DNA of 5,899 bases from CAZSPL01 sp964608735 (lineage in GTDB: Bacteria > JAJVIF01 > JAPKYR01 > CAZSPL01): positions 1 through 5,899 of the forward strand of contig CAZSPL010000221.1 of the NCBI GenBank assembly GCA_964608735.1, read 5' to 3'. The notes under the pieces are model-generated. The model searched no databases, was not told the origin of the DNA, and worked only from the letters and a program-made list of their open reading frames with translations. Positions 1 through 5,870 of the stretch are shown here, in pieces (positions within the stretch are counted from its first letter, which is position 1; each line of letters starts with the position of its first letter). Made by a program: the position numbers and the translations under genes.

Positions 1-2
1 GT

Positions 3-51
3 TAATATTTATTTCGTAATATTTATATCGCAATGCGTACTATTTATTTCG
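3..51 (+). repeat. Short AT-rich motif in three imperfect copies around the gene 1 start
   Basis: TAATATTTATTTCG (3-16) is followed directly by TAATATTTATATCG (17-30) and, seven bases later, by TACTATTTATTTCG (38-51). The last copy lies inside codons 2-7 of gene 1. Copies 2 and 3 differ from the first by one base each. This stretch replaces the usual leader: no Shine-Dalgarno-like purine run precedes the ATG at 33. The motif could be a promoter-like AT-rich region, a binding site, or a low-complexity duplication. Too little upstream sequence is present to decide. Confidence 0.5.
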
Positions 52-2384
52 CAACGATTTTTCTGTTTGTCCTCGTTTTCGCGATGTCCGGTTGCTCGAC
101 GAACAGATTGCAGGACCCCGCGACCCCGGAGGATGCCACCGGGGCAATATCATCTAATACACCACGCCAGTTATGGGGCATCTATCAATTCACCGTCGAC
201 AAGTCGAATGAAACGCTCGAAACGGTTCCCGTCCGAAGCTCATCAGTGCATCTAAACGCCCTCGGCTTCCTCGAACCCCCGCCGCTCGTGCTGCTTACGA
301 TTGATAATCTTCAATTCAATGGAAACATGATCGAGGTCGATGTAGGGCTCAGGCATCCGTTCCTCGGGATGACCCAATTTTCCGGGTTCGATGTGTGCGG
401 CATATTGATTTCCGACGGCTCGACCGGCGGTTTCAACGATGCCGCGCTTGTTTATCCAAGCGCTGGTGATTTCCGCCTGCTCAACTCGGACGGCTATACG
501 CGCTGGTGGAACCCGCTGGAATTCCCCGTCAACACCGGGGACATTTTCTGCTACGTCGACGGCCTGCTCGGTACGCCCGATTCGATAGCAGGCTATACCG
601 CGACATTGAACGGCTACAAGTATTTCTGCGATTCCCTCAATGCCGATGATGACTTGTTCAATGTCGATCCGATGGAGCGCGGGCTATTCTCTCCGGGGGT
701 CAAGAATGTGCGGCACTATTCCATCGCAATGGGCGACGAGGGGCTCTCGTTCAATTACGCGGTCGATGCATCTTGGCAATTCCCGGATGGCGATTCCCCA
801 TGGGAAGCGCCCGACGATTTCCCCCCGCAGGCGAACCGCCCCGAAGCGTGGTTCATCGACGCCGAAATCGCGGAGAATTCCCTGTGGAACGACGGCGAGG
901 AATCGGGCGGGCATCTGCTGATGAACATAACCGCGTACGACTGGTACGGCTCGACCCAGAGCCTGCTCAGTATCGAAAGCCCCGGCAATTTCACATCGCT
1001 CATCGACGAGCCGCCCATCGGCCTCAGCGATGTTTCGGCGTTGTGGGAATACGACAGCGGCAATGCGACCCCGGCGGAAGGTTCGATTGAAATCCTGCTC
1101 ACCGTGAAATGCGAAGCCGTGGGCTACGGCGGACTGCTCCCGGGAAAAGTCCAGGCGGCTTATACGGTGCTCGAAATCCCGGTCAGCGATGAGCCGCTCG
1201 CACCGACAGATTTCGTCGGCTGGCACGGATTCGGATACAGCGCCGAGAACACGAGCTTCAATCCCAATCCGCAGGGATTCGACTACACCGATTTCGAGGA
1301 GAAATGGTTCACCGAGGATGTCGGCTACACGCGCACCGGCGTCGCGGTTACCGAGGATTACGCATACGCGGCGTCGTGTACAAACGCTAATACAAACGAA
1401 CAACACCACTTGAACTGTTATGACATCAACGACGGCTCGATCAAGTGGACGAAATATCTGAATCCGACATATGACGGCGCGGCCGCGTATTACTCCTATA
1501 CCAGTCCGTATTATTTCATCGAATACAACGTCGGCTATGTCGTCATCGGCGGCGACCGCGTATGGTGCTTTAATGCCGTCACCGGCGAAGTGGTGTGGGA
1601 ATATGGCGAGGCCGGATGGAATTTCTGCGAGAACTCGCCGAAATACTACGACGGCAAGGTTTACATCACCGGTGAGTCCCAGGCATCCATCAACATTACG
1701 GCGTTGCACTGCATCAACGCGCAGAACGGAAGCGGAGTATGGGTGAGCAGCGAGGTTAGCGGCACTTCCTATTCAGTACCGGCATGCAAGGATGGGAATA
1801 TCTACTGGGGGATGTCCGGCGGTATTTATTGCTTCGATGCCGACTCGGGTGTCATGGAATGGAGCGTCCCGCACGGAACGAGTGCATACGACTACATCAT
1901 GATACTCGGTGACCGGCTGTACCTCACGCAGTACGACGAGCAGCTCATCTGCATGAATCCGACAAACGGCGCCGTTATCTGGGTATGGAACGAAATATTT
2001 CACACCGGTTCGGTCATGCATAAATTCGCCCCGGCGCTGACATACTGGATCGACCCGGCCGACAGCAAGACCGTGATATGCTTCAGGGGCGAGGATAAGG
2101 CCGGGCTGCATGCGGTGAAGGATAACGGCAGCAGCGCCGAGTTGTTATGGGGCTGGAATATCAGCACGACGTCGGTCTACGGTTCGCCGGTGTACAATAA
2201 CGGCGTCGTCTATTTCGGCGAAGGGGATAGCGACCTGCTTCGCGGATTCAACACATCCGGGACGCAGGTCTGTTTCGCGGCTATCGACAACGGGCCTTCC
2301 GAACACGGCTCATACGGGCAGGCCGGGTTTGCATACGGCAGGCTCGTGGCAAGCTGCGTGGACGGCGTTTACTGTTTCGAATAA
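33..2384 (+). CDS. Lipoprotein: shared N-terminal module plus PQQ-like beta-propeller
   Basis: The role is not known; it is probably a lipid-anchored extracytoplasmic protein. Residues 1-21 form a lipoprotein signal peptide: short basic start, hydrophobic core, lipobox M-S-G-C with Cys21 as the lipidated residue. Ser22 at +2 would suit outer-membrane sorting if a Lol system exists. Residues 45-387 are a module repeated in gene 2, with motifs LWG, FLEPPPLV, GLRHPFLG, GFDVCG, DGYTRWWNP and YGGLLPGK; I know no family name for it. From about residue 430 to the end there are PQQ-like propeller repeats of the type LxCxxxxxGxxxW: 460-472, 510-524, 558-572, 598-612, 638-652, with looser ones at 692-708 and 736-748 and a closing strand VYCFE. 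Such propellers occur in BamB-like scaffolds as well as in quinoprotein dehydrogenases. I see no reason to claim bound PQQ or enzyme activity. The start at 33 is chosen because the signal peptide begins there and an in-frame stop lies at 3-5. No ribosome binding site is visible. Gene 2 follows after 40 bases, probably in the same operon. Confidence 0.93.
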   Translation: MRTIYFATIFLFVLVFAMSGCSTNRLQDPATPEDATGAISSNTPRQLWGIYQFTVDKSNETLETVPVRSSSVHLNALGFLEPPPLVLLTIDNLQFNGNMIEVDVGLRHPFLGMTQFSGFDVCGILISDGSTGGFNDAALVYPSAGDFRLLNSDGYTRWWNPLEFPVNTGDIFCYVDGLLGTPDSIAGYTATLNGYKYFCDSLNADDDLFNVDPMERGLFSPGVKNVRHYSIAMGDEGLSFNYAVDASWQFPDGDSPWEAPDDFPPQANRPEAWFIDAEIAENSLWNDGEESGGHLLMNITAYDWYGSTQSLLSIESPGNFTSLIDEPPIGLSDVSALWEYDSGNATPAEGSIEILLTVKCEAVGYGGLLPGKVQAAYTVLEIPVSDEPLAPTDFVGWHGFGYSAENTSFNPNPQGFDYTDFEEKWFTEDVGYTRTGVAVTEDYAYAASCTNANTNEQHHLNCYDINDGSIKWTKYLNPTYDGAAAYYSYTSPYYFIEYNVGYVVIGGDRVWCFNAVTGEVVWEYGEAGWNFCENSPKYYDGKVYITGESQASINITALHCINAQNGSGVWVSSEVSGTSYSVPACKDGNIYWGMSGGIYCFDADSGVMEWSVPHGTSAYDYIMILGDRLYLTQYDEQLICMNPTNGAVIWVWNEIFHTGSVMHKFAPALTYWIDPADSKTVICFRGEDKAGLHAVKDNGSSAELLWGWNISTTSVYGSPVYNNGVVYFGEGDSDLLRGFNTSGTQVCFAAIDNGPSEHGSYGQAGFAYGRLVASCVDGVYCFE
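165..1193 (+). repeat. N-terminal module, copy 1 (paralogous with 2551-3579)
   Basis: This segment encodes residues 45-387 of gene 1 and pairs with residues 43-385 of gene 2. Both are 343 residues long and the two-residue offset between landmarks holds from LWG to PVSDE, so there is no net insertion or deletion. Over gene 1 residues 46-168 I counted roughly 59% identity by hand. Cysteines at gene 1 positions 122 and 199 are shared. The high aromatic and glycine content and alternating hydrophobics suggest a beta-rich fold, which is inference. Confidence 0.85.
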
Positions 2385-2411
2385 TGACTGATTCAAAGCG
2401 CGGAATTATCC

Positions 2412-2417
2412 AGGAGG
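2412..2417 (+). promoter_or_regulatory. Ribosome binding site of gene 2
   Basis: AGGAGG lies seven bases before the ATG at 2425, an ideal Shine-Dalgarno sequence. It fixes that start over the out-of-frame ATG at 2418. It also contrasts with gene 1, which has no such site. The gap between the genes (2385-2424) shows no terminator-like hairpin, which fits co-transcription. Confidence 0.9.
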
Positions 2418-2424
2418 ATGAAGT

Positions 2425-5400
2425 ATGAACCGACTGCTTATCATTACGATTGCAATCTTTATCGGTATTCTCGCCGGATGTTCGCATTCATCGCCGATGT
2501 CCGTGGCACCTGACGAACCGCCGGCGCGGATAACGTCCGATGATAACACGCATATGCTGTGGGGATTGTGGGAATTCAAAATCGACTCCGACGCTCAAAC
2601 GCTCGATTTTGCAGCGATGCGTACGCCGGAGCTTCACCTGAACACCCTGCCCTTCCTCGAACCCCCGCCGCTTGTCAACCTGGCGCTCGAATCGGTTGCA
2701 TTCAACGGGAATATCGTCGAGGTCGACATCGGACTGAGGCACCCGTTCCTCGGGCTCAACGAATTCACCGGGTTCGATGTGTGCGGCGTGCTAATCACGC
2801 GCGGAAGCATCAGCGGATTCATTGACGACGACCTCCTGCTGCCCGGCGATGGCGACCTGCGCCTACTGAATCCCGACGGATACACGCGCTGGTGGAATCC
2901 ATCGGAGTTCCCCGTCAACGACGGAACCATCCTGTCGTATACCGATGGGCTTCTCGGTACCCCGGATTCCGTCGGTAATTTCAACGCGACACTCAACGGT
3001 TATAAATATTTCTGCGATGAACTTAACACCAATGACCCGGTTACCGATATTGATCCCTCCGGGCGCGGCATTTTCTCGGCGGGACAAAAGAATATCAGGC
3101 ACTACACGATTCAAATCGGCGATGCGGGTTTGATGTTCAACTATGCAGTAGATGCATCGTGGCAATTCCCTCCGGGCGGACCGCCATACGATGTCCCGGA
3201 TGATTTCCCGCCCGGGGCGAATCGTCGCGAAGCGTGGAATGCGATTGTCGGCATCGATGCGAACACCCTCTGGAACGACGGCGCTGATTCCGGCGGCGGG
3301 CTGGACCTCGCGATCGACGTTTACGACTGGTTCGATGCCGGGCTCAACACGGTTACGGTCGAAAGCCCCGGCAATTTCAACGCGGCATCGGGAGTCGGGC
3401 CATCCGGCGGCGGCACCGGTTATTCGACATATGAAATAGAAATCACATCGGCCACACCCGCACCGGATGAGATCGAGCTTCTCATCACCGTTGAATCGGA
3501 ACAGCTCGATTACGGCGGCCTGCTTCCGGGGAAAGCGGTATCGTCATACTTTATGATGACGGTTCCCGTGTCCGATGAATCTCCTCAGCAGGGAATCCAT
3601 TTAACCGACGTCACTCCTCCCGGCTGGCCCGCGACGCTCAACGATGTCTGGGTCGACGGTGATTATGCATACTGCTCGGGAATTGGCGGATTGCTGATAC
3701 TCGATGTCAGCGGGACCGGCGATGCGACATATGTCGGAGGCGGCGCTACCGACGGCGGCGCGCTTGAATTGCAGGTCGACGGAGATTATTGCTACATCGC
3801 GGACGGCTCTTCCGGGCTGGTGATATTCGATGTGAGCGACCCATCGGAGCCGGAAATCGCGGCCACAATTGCGACCGGGTACAGCTACGATGGCATACAT
3901 GTCGTTGACGGCATCTGTTACGCCGCCGAGGGGAAAGGCGGAGTCACGATACTCGATGTCGGCGGCGGTACGCATGGCGGGTCGCCGGACGACCCGCAGC
4001 TCGAGGGGTCATTCTCCGTGGCATACGCGGCGCGCGATATTTTCGTCGTCGGAGGAATTGCATATGTCGCCGACTACGAAACCCGGTTCCTCGTGCTCGA
4101 TGTCGGCGGCGGCACGCATGGCGGCTCTCCCGCAAACCCGCAATGGGAAGGGGAACTCGCATCGATAGGGGCACCCGATGAAATATTCGTCCACGGCTCC
4201 TTCGCCTTCTGCGCGTATGAAAGTCCGCAGCAGATCCTGGTGCTCGATATCATGACCCCATCCAATCCATGGCTCATCGAAACCGAAATCACTTCCGTCG
4301 GAGTCAAGGACCTGTGGCATCACCCGGACGATGATTATCTCTTCACCGTCCAGGGAAACTCCGGCCTTGTTATTTACCAGGTGTCGAAGTCGGGATATCT
4401 AGATGAAGTCAGCGCGTTTAACACCAACGGATATGCATCGGGAGTGTGCTATGACAGCGGCAGGAGTTATGTCGCGGATTATTATGACGGGTTGAAAATA
4501 TTCGATGTTTCCCCGCCGGAGGACCCGACATTCCTCGGCAAGTATTTCACACCATGCCTCATAACCGATCTGCAGGTCGTCGACGGCTATGTCTACACCG
4601 CCGATGGAACCTGCGGGCTTGCGATCGTCGATGTCGGCGGCGGCTCCGCATCACCCGAAGGCCCCCTGTGTGTTTCACGTGAAACGCAACCTTCCGGGGA
4701 TACCGATTCGCGCGGCATCTGGGTCGAGGACGGCTATGCATATGTCGGCGGCGGATTCAGCAACTACCATTTGAGCGTTGTCGATGTCGGCGCCGGTTCG
4801 GGTACGCCCGAGAACCCGTCATGGATCGGCGACGATTATCATGCCGGGAACCGGTTGTACGGCATGCAGAAGATGGGCGATTACCTGTATGCGGCATCAT
4901 ATACCATTGACGGCTCGATGGGCGGGCTTGAGACATACGATGTCGACGGCGGCACCGCGGGCGGTTCTCCGACCAACCCGAAACGCACATCGACCGCATA
5001 CACCTGCACAACGTGGGAATTGTGGGCCGAGGGGGGCTATGTCTACATCGCCTGCGGGCAGAACGGCTATCCATCGGGCCTTTATGTCTACGACGCCGGG
5101 GGTGGAAGCGGCGCGCCCAATGCGCCTTCGTTCGCGGACAGCTTCATCACCGAGCCGGATCATCTGTATGACGTGAATGTCGTCGACGGCTACGCGTACT
5201 GCGCCGGTCGATACGGTTTATATGTATACGATGTCGGCGGCAATGCCGGCGCGCCGAATAACATCATCGAGGCCGGAAGCTACTACATCCCGGACCTGAC
5301 ACGCGGTATCGGCGTTGCATACGGCCATGCGTTCCTCGTGCCGGGGCAGTCCGCTTCGGCGCTGATAGCCCTCGATGTCGGCGGCGGTACAGCCGGAGGT

Positions 5401-5538
5401 ACACCGGAAGTCCCGGTCTATGTCGATGATGTCCTGCTTCCCGCCGGGTGCGATGCATTCTGCGTGGCATTCGAGGGCCAGTACGCCTATGTGGGCACGC
5501 ATAGCCACGGATTGAGAATAATCAGGTTGTGGGATTGA
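2425..5538 (+). CDS. Lipoprotein: shared N-terminal module plus 14 LVIVD-type propeller repeats
   Basis: The function is unknown; the protein is probably lipid-anchored outside the cytoplasmic membrane. The signal peptide ends in a clean lipobox, L-A-G-C, with Cys19 lipidated and Ser20 at +2. Residues 43-385 repeat the N-terminal module of gene 1. From about 391 to the end the protein is built of repeats of the LVIVD type: a GYAYxA-like strand, then a GLxIxDV strand, then a turn closed by proline. DV-type strands start near residues 423, 465, 507, 555, 604, 648, 690, 732, 783, 835, 886, 932, 980 and 1030, giving 14 units of 42-52 residues. Seven blades per propeller would make two propellers. 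The unit at 648 (LVIYQVS) has lost the Asp and the last (LRIIRLWD) is shortened. Eight units carry a glycine-rich turn such as DVGGGTHGGSP. LVIVD-repeat proteins are known as uncharacterised secreted or surface proteins; an adhesive or binding role is only a guess. The start is supported by AGGAGG and the signal peptide. A parS-like site lies inside, encoding CVSRET (749-754). Confidence 0.94.
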   Translation: MNRLLIITIAIFIGILAGCSHSSPMSVAPDEPPARITSDDNTHMLWGLWEFKIDSDAQTLDFAAMRTPELHLNTLPFLEPPPLVNLALESVAFNGNIVEVDIGLRHPFLGLNEFTGFDVCGVLITRGSISGFIDDDLLLPGDGDLRLLNPDGYTRWWNPSEFPVNDGTILSYTDGLLGTPDSVGNFNATLNGYKYFCDELNTNDPVTDIDPSGRGIFSAGQKNIRHYTIQIGDAGLMFNYAVDASWQFPPGGPPYDVPDDFPPGANRREAWNAIVGIDANTLWNDGADSGGGLDLAIDVYDWFDAGLNTVTVESPGNFNAASGVGPSGGGTGYSTYEIEITSATPAPDEIELLITVESEQLDYGGLLPGKAVSSYFMMTVPVSDESPQQGIHLTDVTPPGWPATLNDVWVDGDYAYCSGIGGLLILDVSGTGDATYVGGGATDGGALELQVDGDYCYIADGSSGLVIFDVSDPSEPEIAATIATGYSYDGIHVVDGICYAAEGKGGVTILDVGGGTHGGSPDDPQLEGSFSVAYAARDIFVVGGIAYVADYETRFLVLDVGGGTHGGSPANPQWEGELASIGAPDEIFVHGSFAFCAYESPQQILVLDIMTPSNPWLIETEITSVGVKDLWHHPDDDYLFTVQGNSGLVIYQVSKSGYLDEVSAFNTNGYASGVCYDSGRSYVADYYDGLKIFDVSPPEDPTFLGKYFTPCLITDLQVVDGYVYTADGTCGLAIVDVGGGSASPEGPLCVSRETQPSGDTDSRGIWVEDGYAYVGGGFSNYHLSVVDVGAGSGTPENPSWIGDDYHAGNRLYGMQKMGDYLYAASYTIDGSMGGLETYDVDGGTAGGSPTNPKRTSTAYTCTTWELWAEGGYVYIACGQNGYPSGLYVYDAGGGSGAPNAPSFADSFITEPDHLYDVNVVDGYAYCAGRYGLYVYDVGGNAGAPNNIIEAGSYYIPDLTRGIGVAYGHAFLVPGQSASALIALDVGGGTAGGTPEVPVYVDDVLLPAGCDAFCVAFEGQYAYVGTHSHGLRIIRLWD
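2551..3579 (+). repeat. N-terminal module, copy 2 (paralogous with 165-1193)
   Basis: This segment encodes residues 43-385 of gene 2 and matches the module of gene 1 along its full length. Blocks of similarity survive even in DNA, for example around the FLEPPPLV codons. Divergence is strongest near residues 318-350, just before the conserved YGGLLPGK and PVSDE end of the module. Similarity stops after PVSDE, where the two genes switch to different propellers. Confidence 0.85.
3691..5535 (+). repeat. LVIVD-type repeat array, 14 units
   Basis: The span covers the first to the last DV-type strand (residues 423-1037). DNA similarity between units is partial. GATGTCGGCGGCGG recurs at the glycine-rich turns (3955, 4099, 4630, 5380, with diverged forms at 4786, 4939, 5089 and 5230), while the rest of each unit has diverged. 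This points to old internal duplication rather than a recently expanded array. Confidence 0.8.
4671..4686. other. parS: parS-like ParB-binding site (centromere) within gene 2
   Basis: The sequence TGTTTCACGTGAAACG matches the classical bacterial parS consensus TGTTTCACGTGAAACA at 15 of 16 positions. Bases 4672-4685 (GTTTCACGTGAAAC) form a perfect 14-base palindrome. parS is bound by ParB, which spreads from it and acts with ParA and SMC in chromosome segregation. Sites usually cluster near the replication origin and are often found inside coding sequences. Here the site is read as Cys-Val-Ser-Arg-Glu-Thr in propeller unit 8. No parA or parB gene is in the window and I found no second copy. 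A chance match to a fixed 14-mer in a window this long is about 2 in 100,000 with equal base frequencies. Confidence 0.85.
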
Positions 5539-5576
5539 GAAGCACAGGATTGTAGGATTGAGCGGGGCCGCTCGCT

Positions 5577-5601
5577 TCCGCCTACGCTCCGCTTCGTCGG
5601 A
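5577..5601. repeat. Imperfect GC-rich palindrome, REP-like
   Basis: The 25-base stretch starts with TCCG and ends with CGGA and pairs at about 8 of 12 positions around base 5589. Its centre is a CGCTCCGCTTCG run. I recall similar CGCTCCGCTTCGTCGGAC strings as dispersed intergenic repeats in several environmental bacterial groups, but have not searched. It lies directly before the first ACGGTCG box. Confidence 0.4.
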
Positions 5602-5606
5602 CGAGT

Positions 5607-5621
5607 ACGGTCGCGGTTCGG
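5607..5621 (+). repeat. Lone ACGGTCG box (identical to 5826-5840)
   Basis: ACGGTCGCGGTTCGG occurs here and again, identically, at 5826-5840. A 13-of-15 match lies at 5689-5703. The other two sit 11 bases after a GTCTTTG that closes a hairpin. This copy lacks that upstream part, so it may be the tail of a third, decayed element. Confidence 0.65.
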
Positions 5622-5640
5622 GCACCCATCATCTGGTGCC
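5621..5640. repeat. Small GC hairpin
   Basis: GGCACC (5621-5626) and GGTGCC (5635-5640) form a perfect six-pair stem with an eight-base loop. It shares its last base with the next hairpin, so the two could only partly coexist. Confidence 0.45.
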
Positions 5641-5704
5641 ACGGGTACGCGAGTCTTCGAGCTTACCCGTGTCTTTGTCCCCTCCCTTACGGTCGGGGCT
5701 CGGG
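5635..5704 (+). repeat. Hairpin repeat element, copy 1
   Basis: CACGGGTA (5640-5647) pairs perfectly with TACCCGTG (5664-5671). After one mismatch, two more pairs extend the stem inward. GTCTTTG (5671-5677) follows, then 11 bases, then the box ACGGTCGGGGCTCGG (5689-5703). Bases 5661-5704 align without gaps to 5798-5841, 35 of 44 identical by my count. The left arms also match around the CACGG, but the loop differs in sequence and length. This is an intergenic palindromic element of unknown family. Confidence 0.7.
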
Positions 5705-5744
5705 CTTTTCCATCTGTAAAATAAACAGAGAGAAACTAAACCCG

Positions 5745-5841
5745 TGTGGCACGGACAAGCGTCGACCAATACACATCATCCTGCCCGCCCGTCCTAAGCT
5801 TGTCCGTGTCTTTGGCCGCACCCTGACGGTCGCGGTTCGGT
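5745..5841 (+). repeat. Hairpin repeat element, copy 2
   Basis: CACGGACAAGC (5750-5760) pairs perfectly over 11 bases with GCTTGTCCGTG (5798-5808), enclosing a 37-base loop that includes GTCGAC. GTCTTTG (5808-5814) and, 11 bases later, ACGGTCGCGGTTCGG (5826-5840) follow, with the same order and spacing as copy 1. Stem bases differ between copies but pairing is kept (GGGTA with TACCC in copy 1, GGACA with TGTCC here), as expected if the fold matters. Confidence 0.72.
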
Positions 5842-5858
5842 TAGCTGATGAGGGATGG

Positions 5859-5864
5859 TATAAT
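5859..5864 (+). promoter_or_regulatory. Possible -10 promoter box
   Basis: TATAAT matches the -10 consensus exactly. The hexamer 17 bases upstream (5836-5841, TTCGGT) is a poor -35 and overlaps the end of repeat element 2. A start of transcription about seven bases downstream would fall near 5871, the first base of a GTG codon. Confidence 0.35.
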
Positions 5865-5870
5865 CAAGTT

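Noticed and set aside
684..1709. Long reading frame of 341 codons on the minus strand, opposite gene 1
   Set aside because: It lies wholly inside gene 1, whose protein has a signal peptide, a module conserved in gene 2 and propeller repeats. The antisense product is Arg/Val/Ala/Asp-rich with no recognisable motif, as expected for a shadow frame in GC-rich coding DNA.
1320..2384. Quinoprotein alcohol dehydrogenase assignment for gene 1
   Set aside because: The repeats are PQQ-like, but I see no cysteine pair or other dehydrogenase signature, and the protein is a lipoprotein with an unrelated N-terminal module. Only the fold can be claimed.
2281..2487. Minus-strand reading frame of 68 codons across the gap between the genes
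   Set aside because: It overlaps the ends of both real genes and the strong ribosome binding site, with no features of its own.
3955..5430. CRISPR or simple tandem array based on GATGTCGGCGGCGG
   Set aside because: The copies lie in one reading frame at irregular spacings set by protein repeat units and code for the glycine-rich turns, so they are coding repeats.
5560..5573. Intrinsic terminator after gene 2
   Set aside because: GAGCGGGGCCGCTC can fold into a five-pair stem 21 bases after the stop codon, but no T-run follows, so it is not called as a terminator.
5218..5625. Minus-strand reading frame of 135 codons reaching into the downstream region
   Set aside because: Most of it is antisense to the end of gene 2, and its first part is a translation of the GC-rich repeats. 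No start signal or domain supports it.
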